Source: Paenibacillus sp. FSL K6-0276
GTDB lineage: Bacteria > Bacillota > Bacilli > Paenibacillales > Paenibacillaceae
Assembly: GCF_037977235.1 (NCBI RefSeq)
Contig: NZ_CP150276.1
Coordinates: 2,542,001 to 2,606,000 of the forward strand
Reading direction: 5' to 3'
DNA length: 64,000 bases
Shown: positions 27,313 through 36,232 of the stretch, piece after piece
How positions within the stretch are numbered: position 1 is the stretch's first letter
Layout of the letters: each line of letters begins with the position of its first letter
Position numbers and translations under genes: made by a program
Notes under the pieces: generated by a model
Told to the model about the DNA's origin: nothing
Databases searched by the model: none
What the model saw: the letters and a program-made list of their open reading frames with translations, nothing else

Positions 27313-27984
27313 TTATTTCATCTTGGCGAAAAAGCTGCGCAACGCCCATCCGCGTTCCTGTCGTTTTTTATATTTCGGCAGTGAACGATAAACAGCGGTG
27401 GATTCTTCGAAAGCTCGTTTCGCATCCTCTGATCTGCCAAGCGCTTTATACATCGAGCCAGCTAGATAATACGCCTCAGAAGAAGAAGACTGGATTTCTT
27501 GATACTGAGTAACGTAATGTAATGCTTTATCATGATTCGTATGGCGGAAAGTTTCAGCTAACCAAAGATACGGCTGTCCATATTGAGCCTTACGGTTGAT
27601 CTCCAGACCTCGAAGCATCTGTGCCTCGCCTTCCTCCAAAGCGCCTAACTTAAGATTCACATGTCCAAGTTCTACCCAATATTCGGCAGATTGTTCATAA
27701 CGGTCCTCGATTTGGAGTAGGAGTTCTTTCGCTTCTCTGTATTTTTTACGTTCTGCCAAACTCCGCGCTAAATCAAATTTGGATGAGACATCATTAGGAT
27801 TCAAAGAAATGGTTGTACGCAGCTTGGAAATTTGACGCATTCTTTTGAAGGGCTTTGTAATGCTGGGGAAGATGCCCACATATCGCCGATCCAAGAAATA
27901 CAAGATAAGAAGCAGGATGAATATAGCCAGAAAAGGGTTGCCCACTAATCTGAAGAGCAGTAAAACACCTATAAATTTAAGCAT
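27313..27984 (-). CDS. membrane-anchored TPR-repeat protein
   Basis: The 223-residue protein has two closely spaced N-terminal helices (IGVLLLFRLVG, FLAIFILLLILYFL) and then at least three tetratricopeptide repeats (KFDLARSLAERKKYREAKELL, YWVELGHVNLKLGALEEGE, AYYLAGSMYKALGRSEDAK). TPR domains bind partner proteins; the partner is unknown. GGGAGG precedes the ATG. The gene is monocistronic and ends in the shared terminator. Confidence 0.85.
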   Translation of the reverse strand: MLKFIGVLLLFRLVGNPFLAIFILLLILYFLDRRYVGIFPSITKPFKRMRQISKLRTTISLNPNDVSSKFDLARSLAERKKYREAKELLLQIEDRYEQSAEYWVELGHVNLKLGALEEGEAQMLRGLEINRKAQYGQPYLWLAETFRHTNHDKALHYVTQYQEIQSSSSEAYYLAGSMYKALGRSEDAKRAFEESTAVYRSLPKYKKRQERGWALRSFFAKMK

Positions 27985-28176
27985 AACTTCCCTCCATAAT
28001 CATTTGGTTCCGGTATTGCGATTGAAAAGAGTAGATCTAAGGCAGCGTAATTATAACATAATTCAAAGCAATCTGAATCCCGGGATTTAAAAATAATACA
28101 ACTTTGAGCAGCTTTATAGCGTCTTAGTGTAAGATGAATAATAATTACAATAATATCATAAGAAGGGAAAAACAAG

Positions 28177-29733
28177 ATGAACTTATTAGCAAGGAAGCTA
28201 CAGCTGTTTAGTTTGGTTGTTTGTTCTACTTTTATGGCTGTTATGTCAGTCCCGCAAGTGATAAGTGCGGCTCCATCATCAGCTAAGCTGAGTGGAATTA
28301 AGGAGATCGTTGCTACGCCTGGCTTTTGGGGCGGAAGCTCCTTCGCACTGGGAACCGACGGAACCGTTTGGTCTTGGGGAAGCAATGTTTTTGGACAATT
28401 TGCAAATGGAACTGCAGGTCCTGAAGGTTGGACGATTACTCCCCATAGCATTGCAAAGCTTGAACATACGAAGCAACTAGAGATCGGTGGAGCTTATATT
28501 GTAGCGCTGAACGAAGACGGGACGGTTAAAGCTTGGGGAGATTACCGGGACAAGAGTGCTCCAGAAGCAGGCAATGGGGTAAGCGCTAAACAGCATAAGG
28601 TGCTGCTTCCTCAGGTTATCTCTGGGATGACCGATGTAGTCAGTATAGCTTCAGGCATACACAATACCTTAGCTTTGAGAAAGGATGGAAGCGTACTCCA
28701 GTGGAATCCTCCAGAAACCACTGATGTAGGTTTTACAGAGTTGCCTGCTGCTACCAAGGTTCAGGGTTTAAGTGAGGTAAAGTGGGTCGGTAACAGTGAC
28801 TATCAGGCCGCGATTCGCACTAACGGTACCCTTTGGCTTTGGAGCGCTAACCCACAAATAGAGAATACAAAAGCGGTGAAGAAGCCGACCCCAGTCAAGG
28901 ATTTATATCATGTGAAGTCCGTTTCTATGAGCTGGAGGAGTATACTGGCGTTAACTGAGACTGGAAGTGTCTGGGCAACGGTTGATGTGAACAATAATAA
29001 CGAAATAATGATGAAAAAGATGACGGGTCTTTCGGGAATTGTATCTGTTCAGACAAAAGACGGGTTCAACCTTGTTGCCAATAAAAAAGGAGAATACTGG
29101 GTATGGAAAGCTGGTACCTTAATGCAAGGGCTGCAAAAGATCACACTCGTAAAGCCGATCTCCAAACTTACGCTGGATTTAGGTGGGTTTGTAGCGGTTA
29201 AGAAAGATGGCACCGTGTGGACATGGAGTACTAATTATATAACCGACAGAAAATGGGTCTTCACTCAGCCTAAGCAAATCAAAGGCTTGAGTAATCCGGT
29301 TTCTTTTACCACGGGGGAAAATAGTAAATATGCAGTATTGAAAGATGGAACAGCTGTGGCCTGGGGGACGAATATGTTTGGTCAACTTGGAATCAGTGCG
29401 CTTGATTCACGTCCTTTTACTGTATCTCCTATATTGAAGCCTGTTACTGTAATCGTGGATGGGAAGAAAATCGACTCCGCGCAGTCTGCTATATTCTTGG
29501 ATGGAAGTGTAAGAGTACCCATCAGGGAAGTGGCGGAAAGTCTGGGCTATACCCTCTCATGGGACGGAGATATGACGCTCTCGAAAGAAGGCAAGAAAAT
29601 CATCTTTAAGGAGGAGGCTATTAAAGTAAGTTATACTTCACTTGTTCCAGCGGCAGCTTTGGCTAAGGCACTAGGTGTTACTGCAGAGTGGAATAGTACA
29701 CTGTACCAATTAACTTTACAAACAAAAAGATGA
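28177..29733 (+). CDS. secreted RCC1-repeat protein with copper-amine-oxidase-like stalk domain
   Basis: The 518-residue protein has a signal peptide (cleavage near residue 30, VISAAPS), then about six RCC1/BNR-type repeats such as FALGTDGTVWSWGSNVFGQ, IVALNEDGTVKAWGD and AVLKDGTAVAWGTNMFGQL. A C-terminal stalk domain follows (VIVDGKKIDSAQ, VPIREVAESLGYTLSWDG, PAAALAKALGVTAEW), of the type annotated copper amine oxidase N-terminal-like in Paenibacillus. It is probably a surface beta-propeller; ligand unknown. AGAAGGG precedes the ATG. Confidence 0.88.
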   Translation: MNLLARKLQLFSLVVCSTFMAVMSVPQVISAAPSSAKLSGIKEIVATPGFWGGSSFALGTDGTVWSWGSNVFGQFANGTAGPEGWTITPHSIAKLEHTKQLEIGGAYIVALNEDGTVKAWGDYRDKSAPEAGNGVSAKQHKVLLPQVISGMTDVVSIASGIHNTLALRKDGSVLQWNPPETTDVGFTELPAATKVQGLSEVKWVGNSDYQAAIRTNGTLWLWSANPQIENTKAVKKPTPVKDLYHVKSVSMSWRSILALTETGSVWATVDVNNNNEIMMKKMTGLSGIVSVQTKDGFNLVANKKGEYWVWKAGTLMQGLQKITLVKPISKLTLDLGGFVAVKKDGTVWTWSTNYITDRKWVFTQPKQIKGLSNPVSFTTGENSKYAVLKDGTAVAWGTNMFGQLGISALDSRPFTVSPILKPVTVIVDGKKIDSAQSAIFLDGSVRVPIREVAESLGYTLSWDGDMTLSKEGKKIIFKEEAIKVSYTSLVPAAALAKALGVTAEWNSTLYQLTLQTKR

Positions 29734-29821
29734 CTTTCATTTAACACTTATTTTAATATTCTGATGTACAATAAGTGAATTATCTCAATTGAACCATAAT
29801 AACCAGTCTGGAGTGATAGGT

Positions 29822-30415
29822 ATGGCTTTTACAATATGTGTGTTCGCCGGATCGAATCCAGGTCTTAACTCAGAATATACGGAAATGGCTAGAGAATTGG
29901 GTTATCATATAGCTGCACAAGGTTGTAGGTTGGTTTATGGAGGTTCAAGAAATGGCCTTATGGGACAGGTGGCGGACGGAGTGTTGGCAAATGGTGGTGA
30001 AGTGGTTGGCATCATGCCGGTGGATCTTTTTAAAGATGAAATCAGGCATTCCGGGCTAACGAATCTGATTGAGGTCTCTACTATGCATGAACGTAAGGCA
30101 GTTATGAGCGGTATGGCGGATGCGTTTATTTCCTTGCCGGGTGGCCTTGGAACCTTTGATGAGTTATTTGAAATCCTATGCTGGATGCAGATTGGGATTC
30201 ATCAGAAGCCCGTAGGGCTGCTGAATATAAGAGGTTATTTTAATCCGCTGCTAGCCATGATCACTCATAGTGTAAGCGAAGGGTTTGCTCCAAAAAATGC
30301 GCTGAATATGTTACATATGAACTCAGATCCCGAATATTTGCTTGAACTGATGAGAGGTCAAGTTGATCATAGTAATGAAGGGAATAGGAATGCTAGATTT
30401 CCATCACAGCGCTAA
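29822..30415 (+). CDS. LOG/TIGR00730-family nucleotide phosphoribohydrolase
   Basis: The 197-residue protein has the LOG Rossmann-fold pattern: VFAGSNPG at the start, LVYGGSRNGLMGQVADG, and the catalytic PGGLGTFDELFEILCWMQ (PGGxGTxxE). These enzymes release the base from nucleoside 5'-monophosphates; plant relatives activate cytokinins. I chose ATG 29822 because GGAG lies eight bases upstream; an in-frame start at 29789 has no site. It is followed by a terminator. Confidence 0.9.
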   Translation: MAFTICVFAGSNPGLNSEYTEMARELGYHIAAQGCRLVYGGSRNGLMGQVADGVLANGGEVVGIMPVDLFKDEIRHSGLTNLIEVSTMHERKAVMSGMADAFISLPGGLGTFDELFEILCWMQIGIHQKPVGLLNIRGYFNPLLAMITHSVSEGFAPKNALNMLHMNSDPEYLLELMRGQVDHSNEGNRNARFPSQR

Positions 30416-30436
30416 GAAAATGATAAGAAACCAAAT

Positions 30437-30474
30437 AACCTCCAGCTGATTTATACAGCTTGGAGGTTGTTTTG
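30437..30474 (+). terminator. intrinsic terminator
   Basis: AACCTCCAGCTG pairs with CAGCTTGGAGGTT (one mismatch), followed by GTTTTG, behind the LOG-family gene. Confidence 0.75.
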
Positions 30475-30592
30475 ATATCAGAATATGAAATAACTGTTTA
30501 GGTGTAGGTGATATTGGGTAATGAACTGTTAAGTAGTTTATAAGTAGCTCCGCAAATAACAGGAAATGATTACCGAAGGAGGTTGGAATTCA

Positions 30593-30757
30593 ATGAATGT
30601 GGTGGTACATAATCTTATGGCTTACAATCATCAGTTTTTTAGACCTCAGCCCGTGGTCAATCCTAAGCAAGAGAGATCTAAAAAGAAGAAGCAGAGTTTT
30701 CAGGAAGTTTTGAATGAGAAAATGAAAGTGGCGCACAGTACATACAAAAAACATTAA
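30593..30757 (+). CDS. small basic protein of unknown function
   Basis: The 54-residue product starts at an ATG with AAGGAGG eleven bases upstream. It has an aromatic N-terminal half (YNHQFFRPQP) and a basic stretch (RSKKKKQSFQEVL) ending in KKH. The excellent ribosome site and following terminator argue that it is real. I recognise no family. Confidence 0.6.
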   Translation: MNVVVHNLMAYNHQFFRPQPVVNPKQERSKKKKQSFQEVLNEKMKVAHSTYKKH

Positions 30758-30784
30758 GTAGAAATGCTGCTATATATGTCTGCT

Positions 30785-30835
30785 AAAAAAGCCGGAACGC
30801 AATGATCCTAGGGGTCACAGCGTTCCGGCTTTTTC
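30785..30835. terminator. bidirectional intrinsic terminator
   Basis: A 15-bp stem (AAAAAGCCGGAACGC with GCGTTCCGGCTTTTT) between convergent small genes. The stop codon of the minus-strand gene lies at its edge. Confidence 0.9.
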
Positions 30836-31046
30836 AAGGTCTAACCTCATAGAATTGGCAACTCTTTCGAGCGTAGTAAGTCAGATCGCTAACCCTCGAC
30901 TGAATAACAACATCAGAATCGGTGAAGCGAACAACAGTGGCCCCTGAATTCACCAAATGATCGTCCTGAAATACACGGACAGGTAATTTGCGGTCAACGG
31001 CTTCTTGGAAATCGCTGTCGGTTAGCAGAGGACGGTTAATTGGCAT
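30834..31046 (-). CDS. small protein of unknown function
   Basis: The 70-residue protein begins MPINRPLLTDSDFQEAV and then shows a beta-rich body (LPVRVFQDDHLV, GATVVRFTDSDVVIQS) resembling a small SH3- or Sm-like barrel, though no motif settles this. AAGGAG lies about eleven bases before the ATG. It is convergent with the preceding small gene. Confidence 0.65.
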   Translation of the reverse strand: MPINRPLLTDSDFQEAVDRKLPVRVFQDDHLVNSGATVVRFTDSDVVIQSRVSDLTYYARKSCQFYEVRP

Positions 31047-31205
31047 AGGTGTTAAACTCCTTTTGATTATGTAATGAAGTTAGAAATAAAAATAGTATAC
31101 CTGTGGAAGCACAAGAAATCCAATCTCTGTGAAGCTAACGAACATTTTGTAAGGGTCACATTTGGACAAAATTCTATAATCTCAACTTAGACTTAACATA
31201 GTTAT

Positions 31206-32736
31206 GAATGTGTAGCTATTCCATGGGATGATCTTCAGATGGAGATTGTGGGAGAGGCTCGTAATGGAGAACTGGCCCTCCGATTAATAGAAGAAACCGC
31301 ACCGCAAATTATAATCAGCGACATTCGCATACCAGTGATTGACGGGATCACTTTAATGAAGGAAGTATTACCAAAGAATTCTAAACTAGTATTTATCTTC
31401 ATAAGTGGTTATGGAGAGTTCGAATATGCAAGGGAAGCATTGCGTCAAGGAGCCTTTGATTATTTGCTGAAACCTATCGACCATGACGAACTGGTTGAAA
31501 TGCTACAACGAGCGAAAACTAGGCTGGATGAGCAGAAAGAGAACGATCAGATGATGCATTCCGTGCAGATGCTGTCGATGCTCGCGCGTGAACGGATGTT
31601 TGCTGAAATCACTTTGGGGAATGCACGGCCGCTTGAGCACCTCAAATGGCTGGAGAACAGTGAACTTGAAGGTGGATATTTCATGGCTGTTGTCCAATTG
31701 GATGATTATTCCACGCTGACCGGGCAGTGGAGTGTGGAAGAAAAACGATTTTGCTGTTTGCGATCCGTAATATTGTTGAAGAGTGGTCGCTGGAGCATGG
31801 AGTGCTTACAGTTTTCCCTTTTCATAACGGAGAGTGGGTATTGCTCTTTCCTGGATCTTTAAGCGCGAGCAGAAGAGAACTCGGTGAACATTTGATTTCA
31901 GGGATCAAAAGATGCTCCAAGCTAAGCTGTTCTGTAGGAATCAGCCGCTGTACACAAGGCATTGATCAATTAAGTACGGTTTATCCTTTGGCTGCTAAGG
32001 CTTTGTATCAGCGTTTCTATTCTGGTCTTGCCGGGGTGTTTATAGATGAGGAAACAACATTGGGAGGCAATAAAGAAGTGAAATATCCAAAAGAACTTGA
32101 GAGCTTGCTGATAGAGAGTATTCGTACCTTAAATAGAAACCGGATGTCGTCCTTATTCGATGAGATGGCGCTATACATTGAAGCACAAGCTATTCCTAAG
32201 GAGATTGCAGAACGTCTTCTTGTGGAGATGGTAGTCGTGTTGTACAGACATTTTGAACATTTGAATCTAAATTCGGATTGGTCTTTCCATGGATTGCTAA
32301 GCAAGCTACACCATTTGGGTACCTTGAGTGAAATGATGTCTGCGCTGAAGGAAGAGTTTGGGGAGAGATTGGATCAAGGAAGTAAACCCGTGAATCGCGA
32401 GGACGCACGTAGCGCCATAGAGAAGACGAAACGTTATATTGAGAGTAATTACCATAAAGACTTGAGTATTGAAGAAGTATCGGACTTGCCGATCTTAGTG
32501 TCAGTCATTTTTGTACTTTATTTAAACAAATAACAGGCTATACCTTCTTGGAGTAAGTTACTCACTGTCGAATGGAGAAGGCGAAATATATATTGCAAAG
32601 TAGTAACGTAAAGGTGTATCAGATCGCTCCGCTTGTTGGTTATCAGGACCCACGATATTTTACCCAGGTCTTTAAGAAAGTTAGTGGTCAGACACCTACG
32701 GAATACCGGGAAGAGTTCGCGAAGCAGGCCAATTAA
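31206..32736 (+). pseudogene. YesN/AraC-type response regulator, inactivated
   Basis: Pieces in three frames read as one protein. There is a receiver domain lacking its first 25 or so residues, including the acidic DDE patch (it begins AIPWDDLQMEIVGEARNG; the Asp in IISDIRIPVIDG is kept), then a middle domain, then AraC helix-turn-helix motifs (LSVSHFCTLFKQITGYT, IAPLVGYQDPRYFTQVFKK). Lesions: 5' truncation, a one-base loss in an A run near 31743, a frameshift near 32495, and TAA in place of a Tyr codon near 32552. Such regulators usually pair with a YesM kinase for sugar uptake; no partner remains here. Confidence 0.85.
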
Positions 32737-32743
32737 CGAAGGA

Positions 32744-32811
32744 GTATGACATTTGTCATACCTCCTACTTGATGTTTATGACTTATAGAATGACATTTTA
32801 TTATCTATACT
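32744..32811 (+). promoter_or_regulatory. desaturase promoter with candidate DesR operator
   Basis: A perfect palindrome GTATGACA-TT-TGTCATAC (32744-32761) is followed by two more TGAC half sites (32777-32782, 32889-type element at 32789-32795) and a consensus -10 TATACT (32806-32811) without a good -35 at 17 bases. An activator-dependent promoter is expected for a DesR-controlled desaturase gene. Operator assignment is inference. Confidence 0.5.
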
Positions 32812-32864
32812 GAAGATAGATAAATGGATCCTTAGCAAGACACATCAAGGAGGAAACGATAAAG

Positions 32865-33929
32865 ATGACTACCAAACAGACATCACAGCTCTCCAGTCTT
32901 AAAAAAAGTGTTGCCCCATACGAAAAAAATGACCGAAACGCGAGCATAAGACAGCTCATCAATACTTTAGGGCCGCTTGTCCTGTTATGGGGCGGAGCTT
33001 ACTTTTCTTTATCCGTTTCTTATTGGCTCACACTTTTGTTGGCCATTCCTGCAGCAGGATTTGTAATTCGAACTTTTATTATTTTCCATGATTGTACTCA
33101 TGGATCGTTCTTTAAGAACCGTAGAGCGAATGACATTATCGGAACCATTACAGGTGTATTAACACTTGTTCCTTATCGGCAGTGGAAGCATAGCCATTCG
33201 ATTCATCACGCCAGCTCCAGTAACCTCGATAAAAGAGGGATTGGCGATATATGGATTATGACTGTCGACGAATATGAAGCAGCTTCATTCTGGAAACGCC
33301 TTTATTACCGGATTTACCGTAATCCACTCGTGATGTTCGGAATAGGACCTATTGCTGTATTTATGATTCAGTATCGGTTTAATGCTAAAGGGGCTAGACG
33401 TAAAGAGCGGATGAATACCTATTTAACGAATATATCTATCGCGGCTCTCTATGGTTTGCTTATTTGGGCCATCGGCTGGCAAGCCTTTATCATGGTGCAG
33501 TTGCCTATAGCTTTTGTATCTGGTTTTCTCGGAATATGGTTGTTCTATGTTCAGCATCAGTTCGAGGATTCCTACTTCGAGAATGAATCGGAGTGGAGTT
33601 ATGTTATGGCTGCAGTAGAAGGAAGCTCATATTACAAGCTCCCTAAGCTGCTGCAATGGATCACAGGGAACATCGGGTTCCACCATGTCCATCACTTAAG
33701 TCCGAAGGTACCCAACTATAATTTAGAAAAAGCACATAACGCTACACCACCTCTGCAAAAGGCGACGACCATAACGCTTAGTTCTAGCCTGAAGGCTCTA
33801 CACTTCCGTCTTTGGGATGAGGAGAATAAGTGCTTCATCAGCTTTAAAGAGGTGAAATCGAGACTAAGCAAACCGAAGGTAGCAGGAGAAGTCCTACAAG
33901 TTCATAAGACTAGACTCCAGGGAGAATAA
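32865..33929 (+). CDS. des: acyl-lipid fatty acid desaturase
   Basis: The 354-residue membrane protein carries the three histidine boxes of acyl-lipid desaturases: HDCTHGS, HSIHHAS and HHVHH, with about four to six membrane helices between them. Two iron atoms bound by these histidines insert a double bond into membrane lipid acyl chains with oxygen and reduced ferredoxin. AAGGAGG precedes the ATG. The two genes behind it resemble DesK and DesR, the system that induces the Bacillus delta-5 desaturase on cold shock, so regulation by membrane fluidity is likely. Confidence 0.93.
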   Translation: MTTKQTSQLSSLKKSVAPYEKNDRNASIRQLINTLGPLVLLWGGAYFSLSVSYWLTLLLAIPAAGFVIRTFIIFHDCTHGSFFKNRRANDIIGTITGVLTLVPYRQWKHSHSIHHASSSNLDKRGIGDIWIMTVDEYEAASFWKRLYYRIYRNPLVMFGIGPIAVFMIQYRFNAKGARRKERMNTYLTNISIAALYGLLIWAIGWQAFIMVQLPIAFVSGFLGIWLFYVQHQFEDSYFENESEWSYVMAAVEGSSYYKLPKLLQWITGNIGFHHVHHLSPKVPNYNLEKAHNATPPLQKATTITLSSSLKALHFRLWDEENKCFISFKEVKSRLSKPKVAGEVLQVHKTRLQGE

Positions 33930-33966
33930 TAATCTTAGGTTCGAACAAAATAGAAGTACAGAGGAA

Positions 33967-34006
33967 GGTTAGAGCCGGAGAAATCAATCGCGCTCTAATC
34001 TTTTTC
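33967..34006 (+). terminator. intrinsic terminator
   Basis: GGTTAGAGC pairs with GCTCTAATC, followed by TTTTT, between des and desK. Confidence 0.75.
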
Positions 34007-34067
34007 TATTTATGGTAGTGGTTCAACAGATTTTCACTGAATTTGTGCTAGAATAAGGAGAGTATGT

Positions 34068-35225
34068 ATGGCAAAAAGGAGAGCGGACATGCAGAAGTGG
34101 CATCATATTTTTCATAAAAGCACAGGTCTCAGCCCTTATGTGTGGGTCGTTTTTTACATTCTACCTTTCTATTTTATATTTCGTTCCTCCTCTACCTATC
34201 AAGTAGTTTCGGGAATCGTGATGATCGCTGTATTTTTTGTTTGTTATGTACTTTCTTTTGTTTCTAAGGGCTGGCTGGTTTATTTCTGGACGAGTGTTCA
34301 AATTCTAGTTTCTATAACGATGACACTTTTCTTCGGATATATGTATTTTGCGCTTTTTTTAGCCTTCTTTATTGGGAACATACAGAATCGAGTGGGATTC
34401 TTCACACTGTACTCTATTCATCTGTTAACTACGATCATTACAATCAATTATGAGCTGCTCTCGCGTAATTCCGTGTTTATTAGTCAGCTTCCGTTCGTGC
34501 TTGTTAGTATGATTGCAGTGATTCTACTCCCAATCAATACTTATAACCGAAATAATCAAGAGAAGCTGCAAGACCAATTGGAGGATGCGAATAAGCGGAT
34601 ATCCGATCTCGTTAAGATTGAAGAACGTCAACGGATTTCGCGAGATCTTCATGATACATTAGGTCAGAAGCTTTCATTAATTGGTCTTAAGAGTGATTTG
34701 GCAGGAAAGCTAATCGACTCTAATCCTTCGCAAGCAAAAGCCGAGATCAATGATGTACGACAGACGGCGAGAAGTGCGCTGAAGGAGGTTCGTGAAATGG
34801 TTACGCGAATGCGTGGCATTCGGCTTGAAGATGAACTGATTCATATTCAGCAGTTCCTTGCGGCTGCGGAGATTGATTATATGCTGGAGGGGAACCCGAA
34901 GCTAACAAACACCTCATTGATTACGGAGAATGTACTCAGCATGTGTATAAAGGAAGCTGTCACTAATGTTGTGAAGCATAGTGGGGCCAAGTCATGCTCT
35001 ATTCTGATTGAACCCTCTCGGACGGATCTAGTCATTAAAGTGAAAGATGATGGGACCGGGATACCCGGGAATGATCTTTATTTCAAAGGTCACGGGCTGC
35101 AAGGCATGAGAGAGCGTCTTGAATTTGTAAATGGCTGTATGGATATCGTGAGAGATGGCGGTACTACAATTGTGATTAAAGTACCCAATGCATTCCATCA
35201 TCAGGAACAGGAGGTCATCCTATAA
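34068..35225 (+). CDS. desK: DesK-like thermosensor histidine kinase
   Basis: The 385-residue protein has four or five N-terminal membrane helices without a large outer loop. The HisKA_3 phospho-acceptor His195 lies in SRDLHDTLGQKLSLIGLK, and the HATPase domain shows NVVKHSGAKSC and GTGIP...GHGLQGMRERL. This matches DesK, which senses membrane thickness in the cold and phosphorylates DesR. AAGGAG precedes the ATG, and the stop overlaps desR as TAATG. Confidence 0.9.
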   Translation: MAKRRADMQKWHHIFHKSTGLSPYVWVVFYILPFYFIFRSSSTYQVVSGIVMIAVFFVCYVLSFVSKGWLVYFWTSVQILVSITMTLFFGYMYFALFLAFFIGNIQNRVGFFTLYSIHLLTTIITINYELLSRNSVFISQLPFVLVSMIAVILLPINTYNRNNQEKLQDQLEDANKRISDLVKIEERQRISRDLHDTLGQKLSLIGLKSDLAGKLIDSNPSQAKAEINDVRQTARSALKEVREMVTRMRGIRLEDELIHIQQFLAAAEIDYMLEGNPKLTNTSLITENVLSMCIKEAVTNVVKHSGAKSCSILIEPSRTDLVIKVKDDGTGIPGNDLYFKGHGLQGMRERLEFVNGCMDIVRDGGTTIVIKVPNAFHHQEQEVIL

Positions 35226-35827
35226 TGATTAAAATTGTAATCGCTGAGGATCAACGAATGCTCCTCGGGGCGCTGGCTTCTTTGCTCGATTTAGAAGAGG
35301 ATATGAAGGTCGTGGGCCGGGCTAGCAATGGGGAAGAAGCTGTAGCAATGGTTCAGCAGCTTAAACCGGATATCTGTATTATGGATATTGAGATGCCGGC
35401 GATGAGTGGTCTCGACGCTGCAGAAGCCCTGAAGAATAGCGGCTGCAAAACGATGATATTAACGACCTTTGCTCGGGCGGGATATTTCGAACGTGCGCTC
35501 AAGGCGGGTGTTCACGCTTATTTGCTGAAGGACAGTCCCAGCGAAGAGCTTGCACTCTCTATCCGTAATGTAATGGCAGGCAGACGCATGTATGCACCGG
35601 AGCTGATGGATGAAGCCTACAGCGGTGAAGTGAATCCATTGACTCAACGAGAGAAGGAAGTACTGGGACTGATTGCCGACGGTAAAAATACGAAAGAAAT
35701 CGCAAGCGAGCTGTACATTACCACTGGTACGGTACGGAACTACATCTCGGTTATCCTCGATAAGCTGGACGTGGGCAATCGCATTGAAGCGATCACTCGG
35801 TTTAAGGAAAAAGGCTGGTTTAAATGA
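35225..35827 (+). CDS. desR: DesR-like response regulator (NarL/LuxR type)
   Basis: The 200-residue protein has a receiver domain (IVIAEDQRMLLGAL, phospho-acceptor Asp54 in IMDIEMPAMSGLD) and a LuxR-type helix-turn-helix (LTQREKEVLGLIADGKNTKEI, GTVRNYISVILDKL). It is coupled to desK by a one-base overlap. The expected target is the des promoter about 2.4 kb upstream. Confidence 0.92.
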   Translation: MIKIVIAEDQRMLLGALASLLDLEEDMKVVGRASNGEEAVAMVQQLKPDICIMDIEMPAMSGLDAAEALKNSGCKTMILTTFARAGYFERALKAGVHAYLLKDSPSEELALSIRNVMAGRRMYAPELMDEAYSGEVNPLTQREKEVLGLIADGKNTKEIASELYITTGTVRNYISVILDKLDVGNRIEAITRFKEKGWFK

Positions 35828-36232
35828 GTATCAGCGAATGACGATTAGTTTGGTTGAAGCAGATTGCAAACGCAAATTGCAAATAGATGTATTTCGTACA
35901 ACTATATGCAATAAAATGCTGAGTAGAGGAGATTTAACTGCATTTCATACAACTATCAGTTAACGTAGAGCACATTTTCATTATTTTGCCGGGAAATAGT
36001 TGTAAAGAATGCAATTAAAGAATTTGTCTAAGCAGAATATCCACTTATAATTGTACTGAGTGCAGTTATTTGGTTCATGAGCATTAATGAAACACAATAA
36101 AAGCAGTTAAAATTTAATTTTTTAATGTTATTTTGATGTTAACACTCGCCAAATGTTCGCGAGCCGTATATCATTAATTATCGGCCTATTAATCACAATA
36201 GGACAGTTAATCAAAAGGAAGTGTATTTTCTG
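35828..36232. other. intergenic region with short dispersed repeats
   Basis: No convincing gene is seen in these 400 bases. An 18-base motif TG(T/C)ATT(T/C)(C/T)nTACAACTAT occurs at 35888-35905 and 35939-35956 and inverted at 35996-36013. Related fragments (AATTGTACTGAGTGCAGTTATT) follow near 36050. They look like remnants of an intergenic repeat family. Confidence 0.5.

Noticed and set aside
35673..35963. 96-codon frame overlapping the end of desR
   Set aside because: It is mostly an alternate frame of desR that runs into repeat sequence; no ribosome site.
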